A program made the translations under genes and the position numbers. The notes beneath the pieces are model-generated. The model was not told the DNA's origin. It worked only from the letters and a program-made list of their open reading frames with translations, and did not search any database. From the NCBI RefSeq assembly GCF_014648655.1, contig NZ_BMRN01000050.1:1-38782 (forward strand): a stretch of 38,782 nucleotides of DNA, read 5' to 3'. The DNA is from Streptomyces atratus. Its GTDB lineage: Bacteria > Actinomycetota > Actinomycetes > Streptomycetales > Streptomycetaceae. Positions 31,730 to 38,782 of this stretch are shown piece by piece. How positions within the stretch are numbered: position 1 is the stretch's first letter; each line of letters opens with the position of its first letter.

Positions 31730-32950
31730 ATGCCCGGACACCGGATCGTCGTCGTCGGCGCGTCACTCGCCGGCGTCCACGCGGCGGAGGAGCTCCGCGC
31801 CGCCGGATACGACGGAGACGTCGTGCTCCTCGGCGCAGAGGAGGGTCTGCCCTACGACAGGCCTCCGCTGTCGAAGAAGTTCCTGGCCGGACCGGCTGCC
31901 GAGGAGACCCTGCTCCGCTCACCGGAGCAGTTCGCGGAGCTCGGGATCGAGCTGGTGGCGGGGCACCGAGCCATCGGGCTGGACACGGTGCGGCAACGGA
32001 TCGCTCTTGCCGAAGGCGAGGCAGTCGAGTACGACGGCCTCGTAATCGCGACCGGATCCCGGGCCCGGCGGCCGCGCTTCCTCGACGGCCTCGGCGGTGT
32101 GCACACCCTGCGCACTCTGCAGGACGCCCGCTCGCTGCGGGCGGCCTTCACCGGCTCGCCGAGGGTCGCGGTCCTCGGCGGCGGGTTCATCGGCGCCGAG
32201 GTCGCAGCGACGGCCAGGGGCCTTGGGCTCGACGTCACCCTGGTCGAGGCCTTGGAGACGCCGCTCGCGGCGTCTCTGGGTCCGACCATAGGCGGCGTCC
32301 TGGCCGCAGCCCACAACGACCGCGGCGTCCAGGTCGCTTGCGGCGTCCCGCTGGACCGGGTCGAAGGCGATGGCCGGGTCGAGCGGCTGGTCCTCGCCGA
32401 CGGAACCCGCATCGACGCGGACCTACTCGTCGTCGGCGTCGGCGCGGAGCCGGTCACCGACTGGCTCCGGACCTCCGGGCTGGCGCTACGCGACGGAGTG
32501 CTCTGCGACAGCTACTGCGCGACCGCTGTCCCGCGCATCATGGCGGCCGGGGACGTGGCACGCTGGCAACACCCCCGGCTGGGCGAAGTCCGCGCCGAGC
32601 ACCACGCCAACGCCGTGGAACAGGGGGCGGCAGCCGCCCGCAACCTGCTCGCCTCCCCCGCGGAACGCCAGCCGTACGCGCCGGTCGGCTACGTCTGGTC
32701 CGACCAGTACGAGCACCGGCTCCAGATCATCGGAACCTGCCGCCCGAGCGACGAGTTGGTGATCGTCCACGGTTCGCTCGAAGCGCGCGCTTTCGTCGCC
32801 TGCTACCTCCGTGACGGGCAGATCAGCGGTGCCGTCGGGCTCGACGCCCGGCGACAACTGATGCGGATGCGCCCGCTGATCGACGCCGGGGCCGACCGGG
32901 AGGCCCTGCTCGCGGCCGTGGGCCCGGCACCAGCCGCAGCCAACGGCTGA
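31730..32950 (+). CDS. FAD-dependent ferredoxin reductase (putidaredoxin-reductase type)
   Basis: A 406-residue flavoprotein with an FAD-binding loop at the N-terminus (IVVVGASLAGVHAAEELR, 6-23), the LPYDRPPLSKKFL segment, the NAD(P)H loop VAVLGGGFIGAEVAA (146-160), and the AAGDVA motif contacting FAD. The C-terminal reductase domain ends near VGLDARRQLMRMRPLI. It reduces the neighbouring ferredoxin. The first glycine motif GASLAG is the usual variant of this family. Gap from the ferredoxin 87 nt. Confidence 0.92.
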   Translation: MPGHRIVVVGASLAGVHAAEELRAAGYDGDVVLLGAEEGLPYDRPPLSKKFLAGPAAEETLLRSPEQFAELGIELVAGHRAIGLDTVRQRIALAEGEAVEYDGLVIATGSRARRPRFLDGLGGVHTLRTLQDARSLRAAFTGSPRVAVLGGGFIGAEVAATARGLGLDVTLVEALETPLAASLGPTIGGVLAAAHNDRGVQVACGVPLDRVEGDGRVERLVLADGTRIDADLLVVGVGAEPVTDWLRTSGLALRDGVLCDSYCATAVPRIMAAGDVARWQHPRLGEVRAEHHANAVEQGAAAARNLLASPAERQPYAPVGYVWSDQYEHRLQIIGTCRPSDELVIVHGSLEARAFVACYLRDGQISGAVGLDARRQLMRMRPLIDAGADREALLAAVGPAPAAANG

Positions 32951-33030
32951 CTACCGCGAACCCCGGTGCCGCACGGCCGGGAAGCCGCAGACCGAACACA
33001 CCTGTCCGACACCCCCTGGGGGGACTCTCC

Positions 33031-34500
33031 ATGACCAACGCAAGCGCGAACCCGCTGACCCACCTGAGCGCCACCGAACTCGCCCGGCTGATCCGCCGCC
33101 GCGTGGTCAGCAGCCGTGAGGTCACCCAGGCCCACCTCGACCAGATCGAACGCCTCAACCCGGCGATCAACGCCGTGGTCACCGTCGTTCCCGAACTCGC
33201 CCTGACCTCTGCCGACCGCGCGGACACGGCGCTCATCAGCACCGGCCCGCTCGGTCCCCTCCACGGACTCCCCGTCGTCCACAAGGACCTCCTCGACACA
33301 GCCGGCATCCGCACCACCTACGGATCCACGATCTACGCCGACCACGTACCGCCGATGAACGCACTCATCGTCGAACGCATGGCCCGCGCCGGCGCGGTGA
33401 CCCTCGGCAAGACCAACACCCCCGAATTCGGCACCGGCTCCCACACCGTCAACCGCCTCTTCGGCGCCACTCGCAACCCCTACGACCTCACCCGCAGTGC
33501 GGGCGGCAGCAGCGGCGGATCCGCAGCGGCTCTCGCCGCCCGACTGGCACCGCTGACCACCGGCACCGACATGGGCGGCTCGCTCCGCAACCCGGCCGGC
33601 TTCTGCAACGTCGTGGGCTTCCGCCCCAGCCCCGGCCTCGTCCCGGCCTCGCCGTCGAGCACCGCCTGGTGCACGCTCGCCGTCGACGGCCCGATGGCCC
33701 GCACCGTCCAGGACATCGTGCTGATGCTCCGCGCCGTCGCCGGCCACGACGCCCGCAGCCCCCTCTCCTGGCCCGGTGCCATAGGCGACTTCGCACCCGA
33801 CCTGGCACCCGACGCGCCGTCACTCGCGGGCATGCGGGTCGCCTGGGGCACGAATCTCGGCGGCCTTCCCGTCGACCGCCAGGTCACCGACATCCTGAGC
33901 AAGCAAGGCCTGGCCACCCTCGAATCCCTGGGCTGCCACATCACGGACGACGAACCCGACTTCAGCGGTGCCGAGGAGTCGTTCCGCGTCCAGCGGGCCT
34001 GGTACTACGCGACCTGGTTCGAGGAGGAGTACCGCGACCATCGGGACGAGCTCGGCCCGGAGACCCGGTGGAACGTCGAATGCGGACTCGCCCTCACCGG
34101 CCGGGACCTCGCCACCGCCGAAGCCGCACGCAGTCTGCTGTTCCAGTGCATGGCAGCGTTCTTCCAGAGGTACGACGTACTGGCCCTGCCCGTCAGCCAA
34201 CTGCCACCGTTCCCGGTGGAAGAGGCCTGGCCCAGCGAGATCGACGGAGTCCGCCAGGAGACCTACCTCGACTGGATGCGCTCGGCTTACTTCATCAGCG
34301 CCTGCAGCCTACCCGCCATCTCGGTTCCCTGCGGCTTCACACCACAAGGCCTTCCCGTCGGCATCCAACTCGTGGGCGCTCCGGGCGCCGACGCACAACT
34401 CCTCAGAATCGCCCACGCATTCGAGACCGCCAACGGATCGGCACGCCACCTCCCGGGAAGCCAACCCAACGCTTCGACCTCAGCCCTGCGCGGCGTGTAG
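33031..34500 (+). CDS. Amidase-signature-family hydrolase
   Basis: A 489-residue amidase. The Ser-cisSer-Lys triad is visible: K85 (VVHKDLLDTAG), the cis-serine in SAGGSSGGSAAA (160-161) and the nucleophile S184 (GTDMGGSLRNPAG). It starts at ATG 33031 after a GGGGGGA ribosome site. Amidases of this family cleave simple amides and half-amides. Following a cyclic-imidase-like gene, it could release ammonia from the ring-opened half-amide (inference based on the known imidase/half-amidase pairing). Confidence 0.91.
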   Translation: MTNASANPLTHLSATELARLIRRRVVSSREVTQAHLDQIERLNPAINAVVTVVPELALTSADRADTALISTGPLGPLHGLPVVHKDLLDTAGIRTTYGSTIYADHVPPMNALIVERMARAGAVTLGKTNTPEFGTGSHTVNRLFGATRNPYDLTRSAGGSSGGSAAALAARLAPLTTGTDMGGSLRNPAGFCNVVGFRPSPGLVPASPSSTAWCTLAVDGPMARTVQDIVLMLRAVAGHDARSPLSWPGAIGDFAPDLAPDAPSLAGMRVAWGTNLGGLPVDRQVTDILSKQGLATLESLGCHITDDEPDFSGAEESFRVQRAWYYATWFEEEYRDHRDELGPETRWNVECGLALTGRDLATAEAARSLLFQCMAAFFQRYDVLALPVSQLPPFPVEEAWPSEIDGVRQETYLDWMRSAYFISACSLPAISVPCGFTPQGLPVGIQLVGAPGADAQLLRIAHAFETANGSARHLPGSQPNASTSALRGV

Positions 34501-34574
34501 GAACCACCAGGGCCAACGGGGCCAACGGGGAGCGGAGCACCCGGATCACGGGGCCCTGGCCTGCGCCCTTCGGC

Positions 34575-34584
34575 GTTGTACAAC
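34575..34584. promoter_or_regulatory. Palindrome GTTGTACAAC before the CocE-type gene
   Basis: A perfect 10-bp palindrome in the 162-bp gap between the amidase and the CocE-type hydrolase, 78 bases before the latter's start. TTGTACAA-type cores are common in GntR/FCD operators, so it may be a separate control point. It differs from the CATGCAT sites at the divergent promoter. Confidence 0.4.
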
Positions 34585-34662
34585 ATCGATCTACCACCAC
34601 TGATTACGGTCGGCGGCGCGAGCGCGCCTACGCCCCGGGCCACCCAACAGTTAGGGGAAGTC

Positions 34663-36300
34663 ATGTCCTTGGAGTTCACTCGGATCACCGCCGCGCCAGT
34701 ACCGTCGACTGCGCGCCAGTCCATGGTGCGGATGCGCGACGGGGTGCGCCTGGCCACCGACGTCTACCTCCCCGAGGGCGACGGGCCGGTGCCGGCGGTC
34801 CTGGTCCGCCTGCCCTACGACAAGAACAGCCGCTTCGTCTTCATGGACACGACCGCCGAGCGCGTCACCGCCCGCGGCTACGCACTCGTGGTCCAGGACG
34901 TTCGTGGCAAGTTCCGTTCCGAGGGTGCGACTTCGGCGTGGAACGGCGAGGTCAACGATGGCTACGACTCCATCGAGTGGATCGTCAACCAGGAGTGGTC
35001 GGACGGCGTCGTCGGCATGTTCGGCGACTCCTACTACGGGTTCACCCAATGGTCGGCAGTGGCCAGCCAGCACCCCGCGCTGCGCGCCATCGTCCCCCGG
35101 GTCACCTCCACGGGCTGGGCACCGCACGTGATGAACCCCGGCGACCCGTCGATCCGGCGCGTCCCATGGATGGAGGGGGCCTTCTACCTCGCGTCGCACT
35201 GGGTGGACCGCGACACCTACGAATACCAGCCCGACTACTCGACGCGGCCGCTGCGCGACGCCTTCGAGCCGGTGTTCGAGGCCATCGGTGCCCGCTCGGT
35301 TGCCTTCGACCTGACCGTGCCGCACGCGATCCCGGTGGATGCCTACGGCACCGTCCACCCGTACGACGCGCGCCCGGTGCCCGTGCTGCACTGCGTGGGC
35401 TGGTACGATAACATCGGATCCGCCCAGATGTACGACTACACGCAGCTCGCGAAGCGCCCCGGCTGGGCGGCCGTCCAGTACCTGTCAGCGGACAGCAGCG
35501 ATCACAACGGAATCTCCCTTGAGGGCGCGCCCCTCCCTGCGGACCACGTCCACAGCGAAGAGGTCCTCGACCTCCGAATGGACAGCTACATCGGTCCCGC
35601 CCTCGACTTCTACGATGTCTTCCTCAAGGGCATCAAGTCCCCGGACAGCCTGCCCAAGGTGAGCTGGCACCTGGGCCACGTCGGCTGGCGAACCTCCGAG
35701 GTATGGCCCCCCAAGGGCGCGCGGACCGTATCGCTCTTCCTCAGCGACGCCCAGGCCGCGACGGGCGCGGCCCCCGGCGGCACCCTGAGCAAGCAGCCTG
35801 ACGCGTCCAGCGTCGACTGGCGTTACGACCCCGAGGCGCTGATCCCCTCCGCCCTGCCCATGACCTGGGTGCAGCTGCAATACCACCCGGACGAGCGGGC
35901 CACCGCCGACCGCGACGACGTGCTGCTGTTCACCGCCCCCACGCGCACCGAACCGCTGGACCTGGCCGGCCCCGTCGAGCTGAAACTAGACGTGCAGAGC
36001 ACCGCGCCCACCTTCGACGTGCTCGCCAAGCTCCTCGACGTCGCCCCCGACGGCTCCGCCCACATGATCGTGCGCGGCGACGCCCAAGGCACCGGCCACG
36101 GCGAGCTGCGCCTCGACCTCGGCCACACCGGCTACCGCGTCCGCCCCGGCCACCGGCTCGCCCTGGTGATCGCCAGCAGCGACTTCCCGCTGTACGTCCC
36201 CAACTCCGGCACCGACGAGAACCCTTGGCTGGCCACCCTGCGTAAGCCGAGCACCCAGACCCTGCGCGCCGGCTCGCTCAGCATCACCGTGCTCGACTAA
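34663..36300 (+). CDS. CocE/NonD-family alpha/beta-hydrolase (X-Pro dipeptidyl-peptidase-like)
   Basis: A 545-residue hydrolase. The alpha/beta-hydrolase domain has RMRDGVRLATDVYLP, the oxyanion segment RLPYDKNS, the nucleophile S123 in MFGDSYYGFTQW, D249 in VGWYDNI and H281 in SSDHNG. The C-terminal jelly-roll domain (about 330-545) is typical of cocaine-esterase-like enzymes. ATG at 34663 has AGGGGAAG upstream. Members hydrolyse esters or amide bonds of bulky substrates; here it might release an aromatic acid from a conjugate (inference). A hairpin follows 26 bases after the stop, closing the + strand set. Confidence 0.9.
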   Translation: MSLEFTRITAAPVPSTARQSMVRMRDGVRLATDVYLPEGDGPVPAVLVRLPYDKNSRFVFMDTTAERVTARGYALVVQDVRGKFRSEGATSAWNGEVNDGYDSIEWIVNQEWSDGVVGMFGDSYYGFTQWSAVASQHPALRAIVPRVTSTGWAPHVMNPGDPSIRRVPWMEGAFYLASHWVDRDTYEYQPDYSTRPLRDAFEPVFEAIGARSVAFDLTVPHAIPVDAYGTVHPYDARPVPVLHCVGWYDNIGSAQMYDYTQLAKRPGWAAVQYLSADSSDHNGISLEGAPLPADHVHSEEVLDLRMDSYIGPALDFYDVFLKGIKSPDSLPKVSWHLGHVGWRTSEVWPPKGARTVSLFLSDAQAATGAAPGGTLSKQPDASSVDWRYDPEALIPSALPMTWVQLQYHPDERATADRDDVLLFTAPTRTEPLDLAGPVELKLDVQSTAPTFDVLAKLLDVAPDGSAHMIVRGDAQGTGHGELRLDLGHTGYRVRPGHRLALVIASSDFPLYVPNSGTDENPWLATLRKPSTQTLRAGSLSITVLD

Positions 36301-36325
36301 TACTCCAGTCTGACTTTGCGATCTT

Positions 36326-36359
36326 GTGGCCGTACCCGGCTGGGAACGGGTACGGCCAC
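36326..36359 (+). terminator. Hairpin after the CocE-type gene
   Basis: A perfect 12-bp stem (GTGGCCGTACCC / GGGTACGGCCAC) with a 10-base loop starts 26 bases after the stop at 36300. No T-run follows. Position and strength fit a transcription terminator of the catabolic set; alternatively it is part of the end of the IS701-like element that follows. Confidence 0.65.
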
Positions 36360-36378
36360 CGCGTGATCATCGGTTGGT

Positions 36379-37576
36379 GTGTGGGCAAACGAAGATCGTG
36401 CGGTGGCCGCGGGCCATAGCGTAGACCCTGCCCGCTGGCGGGAGATGTTCGACCGGGCCATGGCTCGGATCGCGGGCCGCTTCGGCCGAATTGAACCGAG
36501 GGCGAGTGCCCGTGCCTATCTGCTCGGGCTGTTGTCGAAGGCGGAGCGGAAGAACTGCTGGCAGCTGGCCGAACAGGCCGGCCTGGCCCGGCCGGGGCCG
36601 ATACAGCGGCTGCTGCGCTACGCACGCTGGGACGCCGACGCCGTCCGCGACGATGTCCGTGCCTACGCCGTCGAACACCTCGGTGCCGATGCCGCGGTGC
36701 TGATGCCGCGGTGCTGATCGTGGACGAGACCGGCTTCGTGAAGAAGGGCCATGCCTCGGCGGGCGTACAGCGCCAGTACACCGGCACCGCCGGACGCATC
36801 GAGAACTCCAGGTCGGCGTCTTCCTCGCCTACGCCACCAGCCAGGGACGGGCACTGATCGACCGCCGCCTCTACCTGCCCGAGCAGTCCTGGTGCACCGA
36901 TCCCGAACGCCGCCGGGCGGCCGGGATCCCCGACATGGCCGTCGCCTGCTCGATGCGGGTGCGGATCAACCAGGGCCGCACCGCCGTTCGCGCGGACACC
37001 GTCGCCGAGCGGCTGCCCGCCACCGCCTGGCAGCCGCACAGCGCCGGCCCCGGTGCGAAGGGCCCGCGCCACTACGACTGGGCCTGGATCCACATCGGCA
37101 CCGACGACCACCGCCACCTGCTCATCCGCCGCAACCGCACCACCGGGATACTGGCCTTCCATCTGTGCTGGTCACCCATCGCGGTCACCCTTGCGGAGCT
37201 GGTACGCGTCGCCGGTGTCCGCTGGAGTGCTGAGGAGTGCTTCCAGGCCGCCAAGGGCCAGGTCGGACTCGACCACTACCAGGTTCGCAACTGGACCTCG
37301 TGGCACCGGCACATCACGCTCGCCCTGGCCTTCCTAACCGCCCTCGCCACCGACGCGGCATCCAAGAGGTCAACCGGTCCGCACCACCCGGCTCGCGACA
37401 GCGAACCGATCTCCCTGACCGCCCCGGAGATCCGCCACCTGTTCACCCTCGTCTTCAGCCCGTCGGCCGTGACCGCTGCCAGGCTGCTGCACTGGTCAAT
37501 CTGGCGCAGACGCCACCAGGCAACAGCCCGACACAGCCACTACCGACGACGATCCGCCGACGAACCTGCTGGATAG
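36379..37576 (+). pseudogene. IS701-like transposase remnant (two frameshifts and an internal deletion)
   Basis: The N-terminal part (36379..36701) reads ARWREMFDRAMARIAGRFGR, then AERKNCWQLAEQAG, typical of IS701-type transposases. A 14-bp tandem duplication at 36688..36715 shifts the frame. The next piece has the first catalytic aspartate (LIVDETGFVKKG) and GVQRQYTGTAGRIENS. A one-base loss near 36812 shifts the frame again. The last piece (QVGVFLAYATSQGRALIDRR) continues to AAGIPD and then jumps in frame to AVACSMRVRI, missing about 60-100 residues that hold the second catalytic aspartate. It ends with HYDWAWIHIG, RWSAEECFQAAKG and NWTSWHRH. The element is dead, and no matching right-hand inverted repeat is visible. 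Confidence 0.85.
36688..36715 (+). repeat. 14-bp tandem duplication inside the transposase
   Basis: GATGCCGCGGTGCT occurs twice head-to-tail (36688..36701 and 36702..36715). Removing one copy restores the transposase frame (GADAAVLIVDETG). This is a replication-slippage type mutation. Confidence 0.92.
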
Positions 37577-37602
37577 GCGCGACCGGAGCGGTTCGCAGCG
37601 AG

Positions 37603-37791
37603 ATGTCCGACGGCCGGATCACCGTCATACCCGACGAGGCCCGGCCCTACCTCCAGTCAGGCGTCCTCGACGCCGAACGCGCCGAGATCCAGCAGGCCGC
37701 CGCCATGGTCCGCAAGACCCGCCAGGGCTTCCTCGGCATGCCCCGCATCCCTCAGCCCCTGCCCGACCTGCGACCGGAGCGACCCGCATGA
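37603..37791 (+). mobile_element. C-terminal remnant of a Tn554-type recombinase (TnpB-like)
   Basis: About 63 residues: SDGRITVIPDEARPYLQSG, then VLDAERAEIQQAAAMV, QGFLGMPRIP and LPDLRPERPA-stop. This resembles the end of the tyrosine recombinases that precede TnpC-like (DUF6262) genes in actinomycete transposons. Its stop overlaps the next ATG by 4 nt. The catalytic part is missing, replaced by the IS701-like remnant. The assignment relies on recalled similarity and on the partner gene. Confidence 0.55.
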
Positions 37792-37943
37792 CCCCGACCG
37801 ACCCCGCCGTCCAGGCGATGCTGGAAGGCCGACGAGCCGATACCGGCCGACGCCGCCAGCGCGTCCTCGCCGCCCTGGCCGAAGCCGCGAAGGACGGCTC
37901 CGAGACCAGCGTCGCGGCGATCGCCCGGCGCGCGGGGCGGTGA
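37788..37943 (+). pseudogene. Truncated TnpC-like transposon helper (DUF6262)
   Basis: A 51-residue frame: MTPTDPAVQAMLEGRRADTG, RRRQRVLAALAEAA, then SVAAIARRAGR-stop. Full-length relatives continue after 'ARRAGV' with the HTH and a coiled coil (family knowledge), so the gene is cut within its HTH. It overlaps the recombinase remnant by 4 nt, preserving the original TnpB-TnpC order. It ends where the phosphatase fragment begins. Confidence 0.6.
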
Positions 37944-37947
37944 CGCT

Positions 37948-38286
37948 GTCGAAGTACGGTCTGCCGGCATCCGCGATTGGCACGTAGGCCGCGGTGCCCA
38001 CCCCGTCATGATCGAGGTTGCGGCCGAGCACGGTTACGACTTGAGCGGCCATCGTGGGGTCCAGGTCAGCGAGGGCCTCCTCGCTTGGGCGGACGTGGTG
38101 CTTGCCATGGACGCCAGGATCCTGGAGGCCCTGCGGGACTTGGCCGGTCGGAAGTCTGGTCCGGAACTGAAGCTCTACCTGGGCGACAATGACGTCCCCG
38201 ACCCGTGGGAGAAGCCACGCGAGGCGTTCACCGAGTGTGTGACTGCGGTCGAAGCCGGCGCGCACCAGCACCTGGCACGGACGTAG
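37948..38286 (+). pseudogene. Low-molecular-weight protein tyrosine phosphatase lacking its active-site loop
   Basis: The frame opens without a start and reads VEVRSAGIRDWHVGRGAHPV, then EHGYDLSGHRGVQVSEG, ADVVLAMDARIL and the general-acid motif NDVPDPWEKP. This covers the LMW-PTP fold from about residue 40 on. The N-terminal CxxxxxRS phosphate-binding loop is absent, lost at the junction with the TnpC-like remnant. An ATG at 38008 exists, but a protein starting there would have no catalytic cysteine. Confidence 0.78.
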
Positions 38287-38325
38287 ATGGCCGTGGGCGG
38301 CTCTTGCCGCCGGGCAGTTCGCTCA

Positions 38326-38362
38326 GATATGGCCGCCGACCGACTGGGTCGGTGGCCATATC
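38326..38362 (+). terminator. Long hairpin after the phosphatase fragment
   Basis: A 16-bp stem (GATATGGCCGCCGACC / GGTCGGTGGCCATATC) with one G-T pair and a 5-base loop GACTG lies 40 bases after the phosphatase stop. No T-run follows. It most likely was that gene's terminator. Confidence 0.65.
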
Positions 38363-38684
38363 GCTGCCCGATGTGGTCCGGGGTGGGGCGCGGAGCGCTG
38401 CCGAGGCGCGGCCCGTTGCGGCAGGAGGAGGAGGTTCCCCGTCGCTCGCTGTTGATGCGGCTCTGTGTTCGCTACTGCGCACTGCCCATCGCCGACCGCC
38501 GGCCGTCGGGTTACTGCACACGGCAGCATCCTCGTCCTCGCCCACAACCACGACTGGGTTGAGTCCCTTCGCCGGGCCAGGTCTTCCGGGGCGCGATTCT
38601 GCTGAGGGCCAACCTGATCGGGCCCGCACCGCCCCGCAGCAGTTTCGGGCAAGACCGTTTGCCGGACGTGCCCGAAGCTGGGCG
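38363..38684. other. No recognisable gene
   Basis: About 320 bases between the hairpin and the IS3 inverted repeat. Frames are open on both strands but arginine/serine/proline-rich, with no family similarity I can identify. It is probably intergenic flank of the IS3 insertion. Confidence 0.45.
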
Positions 38685-38706
38685 TTTCCCCTTGATCGTG
38701 GACACC
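38685..38706. repeat. IS3-family terminal inverted repeat, right-edge copy
   Basis: Exact reverse complement of 77..98 over 22 bases (starts TTTCCCCTTGATCGTGGACA). It is followed 43 bases later by a transposase start, so this is the upstream end of an element entering from the left and continuing past the window. Confidence 0.88.
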
Positions 38707-38748
38707 CTGATCATTGGATCGTGAAGATCCATAGGACAGGAGTTCCCG

Positions 38749-38782
38749 TTGGGGACATCGAAGTACTCGCCTGAGTTCCGGG
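38749..38782 (+). mobile_element. Start of IS3-family OrfA (runs off the right edge)
   Basis: From TTG at 38749, behind GGACAGGAG, the frame reads (M)GTSKYSPEFR, the conserved beginning of the IS3-family OrfA helix-turn-helix protein ('skYspEfr..av'). Only 11 codons are visible. TTG is the only reasonable start in frame. Confidence 0.78.

Noticed and set aside
77..38706. Target-site duplication flanking the two IS3 ends as proof of a composite transposon
   Set aside because: The outer IS ends lie outside the window, so the relevant flanks cannot be compared; the inner flanks share no convincing repeat.
1..38782. CRISPR arrays, tRNA or rRNA genes, riboswitches
   Set aside because: No regular repeat-spacer pattern, no cloverleaf-like segments and no known aptamer core were seen on reading both strands by eye; a covariance-model search would be needed to exclude weak cases.

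Overview
High-GC DNA with actinomycete gene style: GTG/ATG starts, 4-nt ATGA/GTGA overlaps, a fused urease gamma/beta gene, a pSAM2-type integrase with a small excisionase-like gene, and a DUF6087-like protein. The most likely source is a Streptomyces or close relative (inference from gene families). The window is bounded at both ends by parts of IS3-family elements in the same orientation: a transposase C-terminus plus inverted repeat at 3..98, and an inverted repeat plus transposase start at 38685..38782.

Region 1 (1-7160) is mostly decayed accessory DNA. A tyrosine integrase has been cut by the IS3 end in its catalytic domain, and its excisionase-like partner is intact. Then come a DUF6087-like small gene, a cutA copy with an internal amber codon, and fragments of a WD40 protein, an ARMT1-like phosphatase, an ABC exporter ATPase, IS3 and IS1380 transposases and an SDR oxidoreductase. 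A dead L-fuconate branch follows: a frameshifted L-fuconate dehydratase and an N-terminally deleted FAH-family hydrolase. An intact FadR-type GntR regulator closes the region.

Region 2 (7216-36300) is a compact catabolic island. On the + strand, a class III CoA-transferase, an enoyl-CoA hydratase and an XdhC-type molybdenum-cofactor chaperone run convergently into a 17-gene minus-strand operon (29489 down to 10413). In transcription order that operon encodes a Rieske dioxygenase alpha and beta, a 94-aa dioxygenase-associated protein, an extradiol dioxygenase, an SDR dihydrodiol-type dehydrogenase, a DHDPS-family hydratase-aldolase-like protein, an ornithine-cyclodeaminase/ketimine-reductase-like protein, an aldehyde dehydrogenase, a five-gene peptide-type ABC importer, a molybdenum hydroxylase (fused Mo+FAD chain and a [2Fe-2S] chain) and a urease-like pair (gamma-beta fusion and alpha). 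Divergent from it, a GntR regulator leads a + strand set: a PgdA/cyclic-imidase-like hydrolase, a [2Fe-2S] ferredoxin, a ferredoxin reductase, an amidase and a CocE-type hydrolase.

Read together, the genes look like a peripheral pathway for a nitrogen-containing aromatic compound. The importer would bring it in, imidase/amidase/esterase activities would trim it, a three-component dioxygenase and dihydrodiol dehydrogenase would make a catechol, the extradiol enzyme would open the ring, and an aldolase and aldehyde dehydrogenase would shorten the product. The Mo hydroxylase, the imine reductase and the urease-like proteins would deal with heteroatom chemistry. The individual family calls are strong. 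The substrate and the order of steps are inference.

Region 3 (36300-38782) is again mobile debris: an IS701-like transposase broken by a 14-bp tandem duplication, a second frameshift and an internal deletion; the end of a Tn554-type recombinase with a truncated TnpC-like gene; and a phosphatase fragment lacking its active-site loop.
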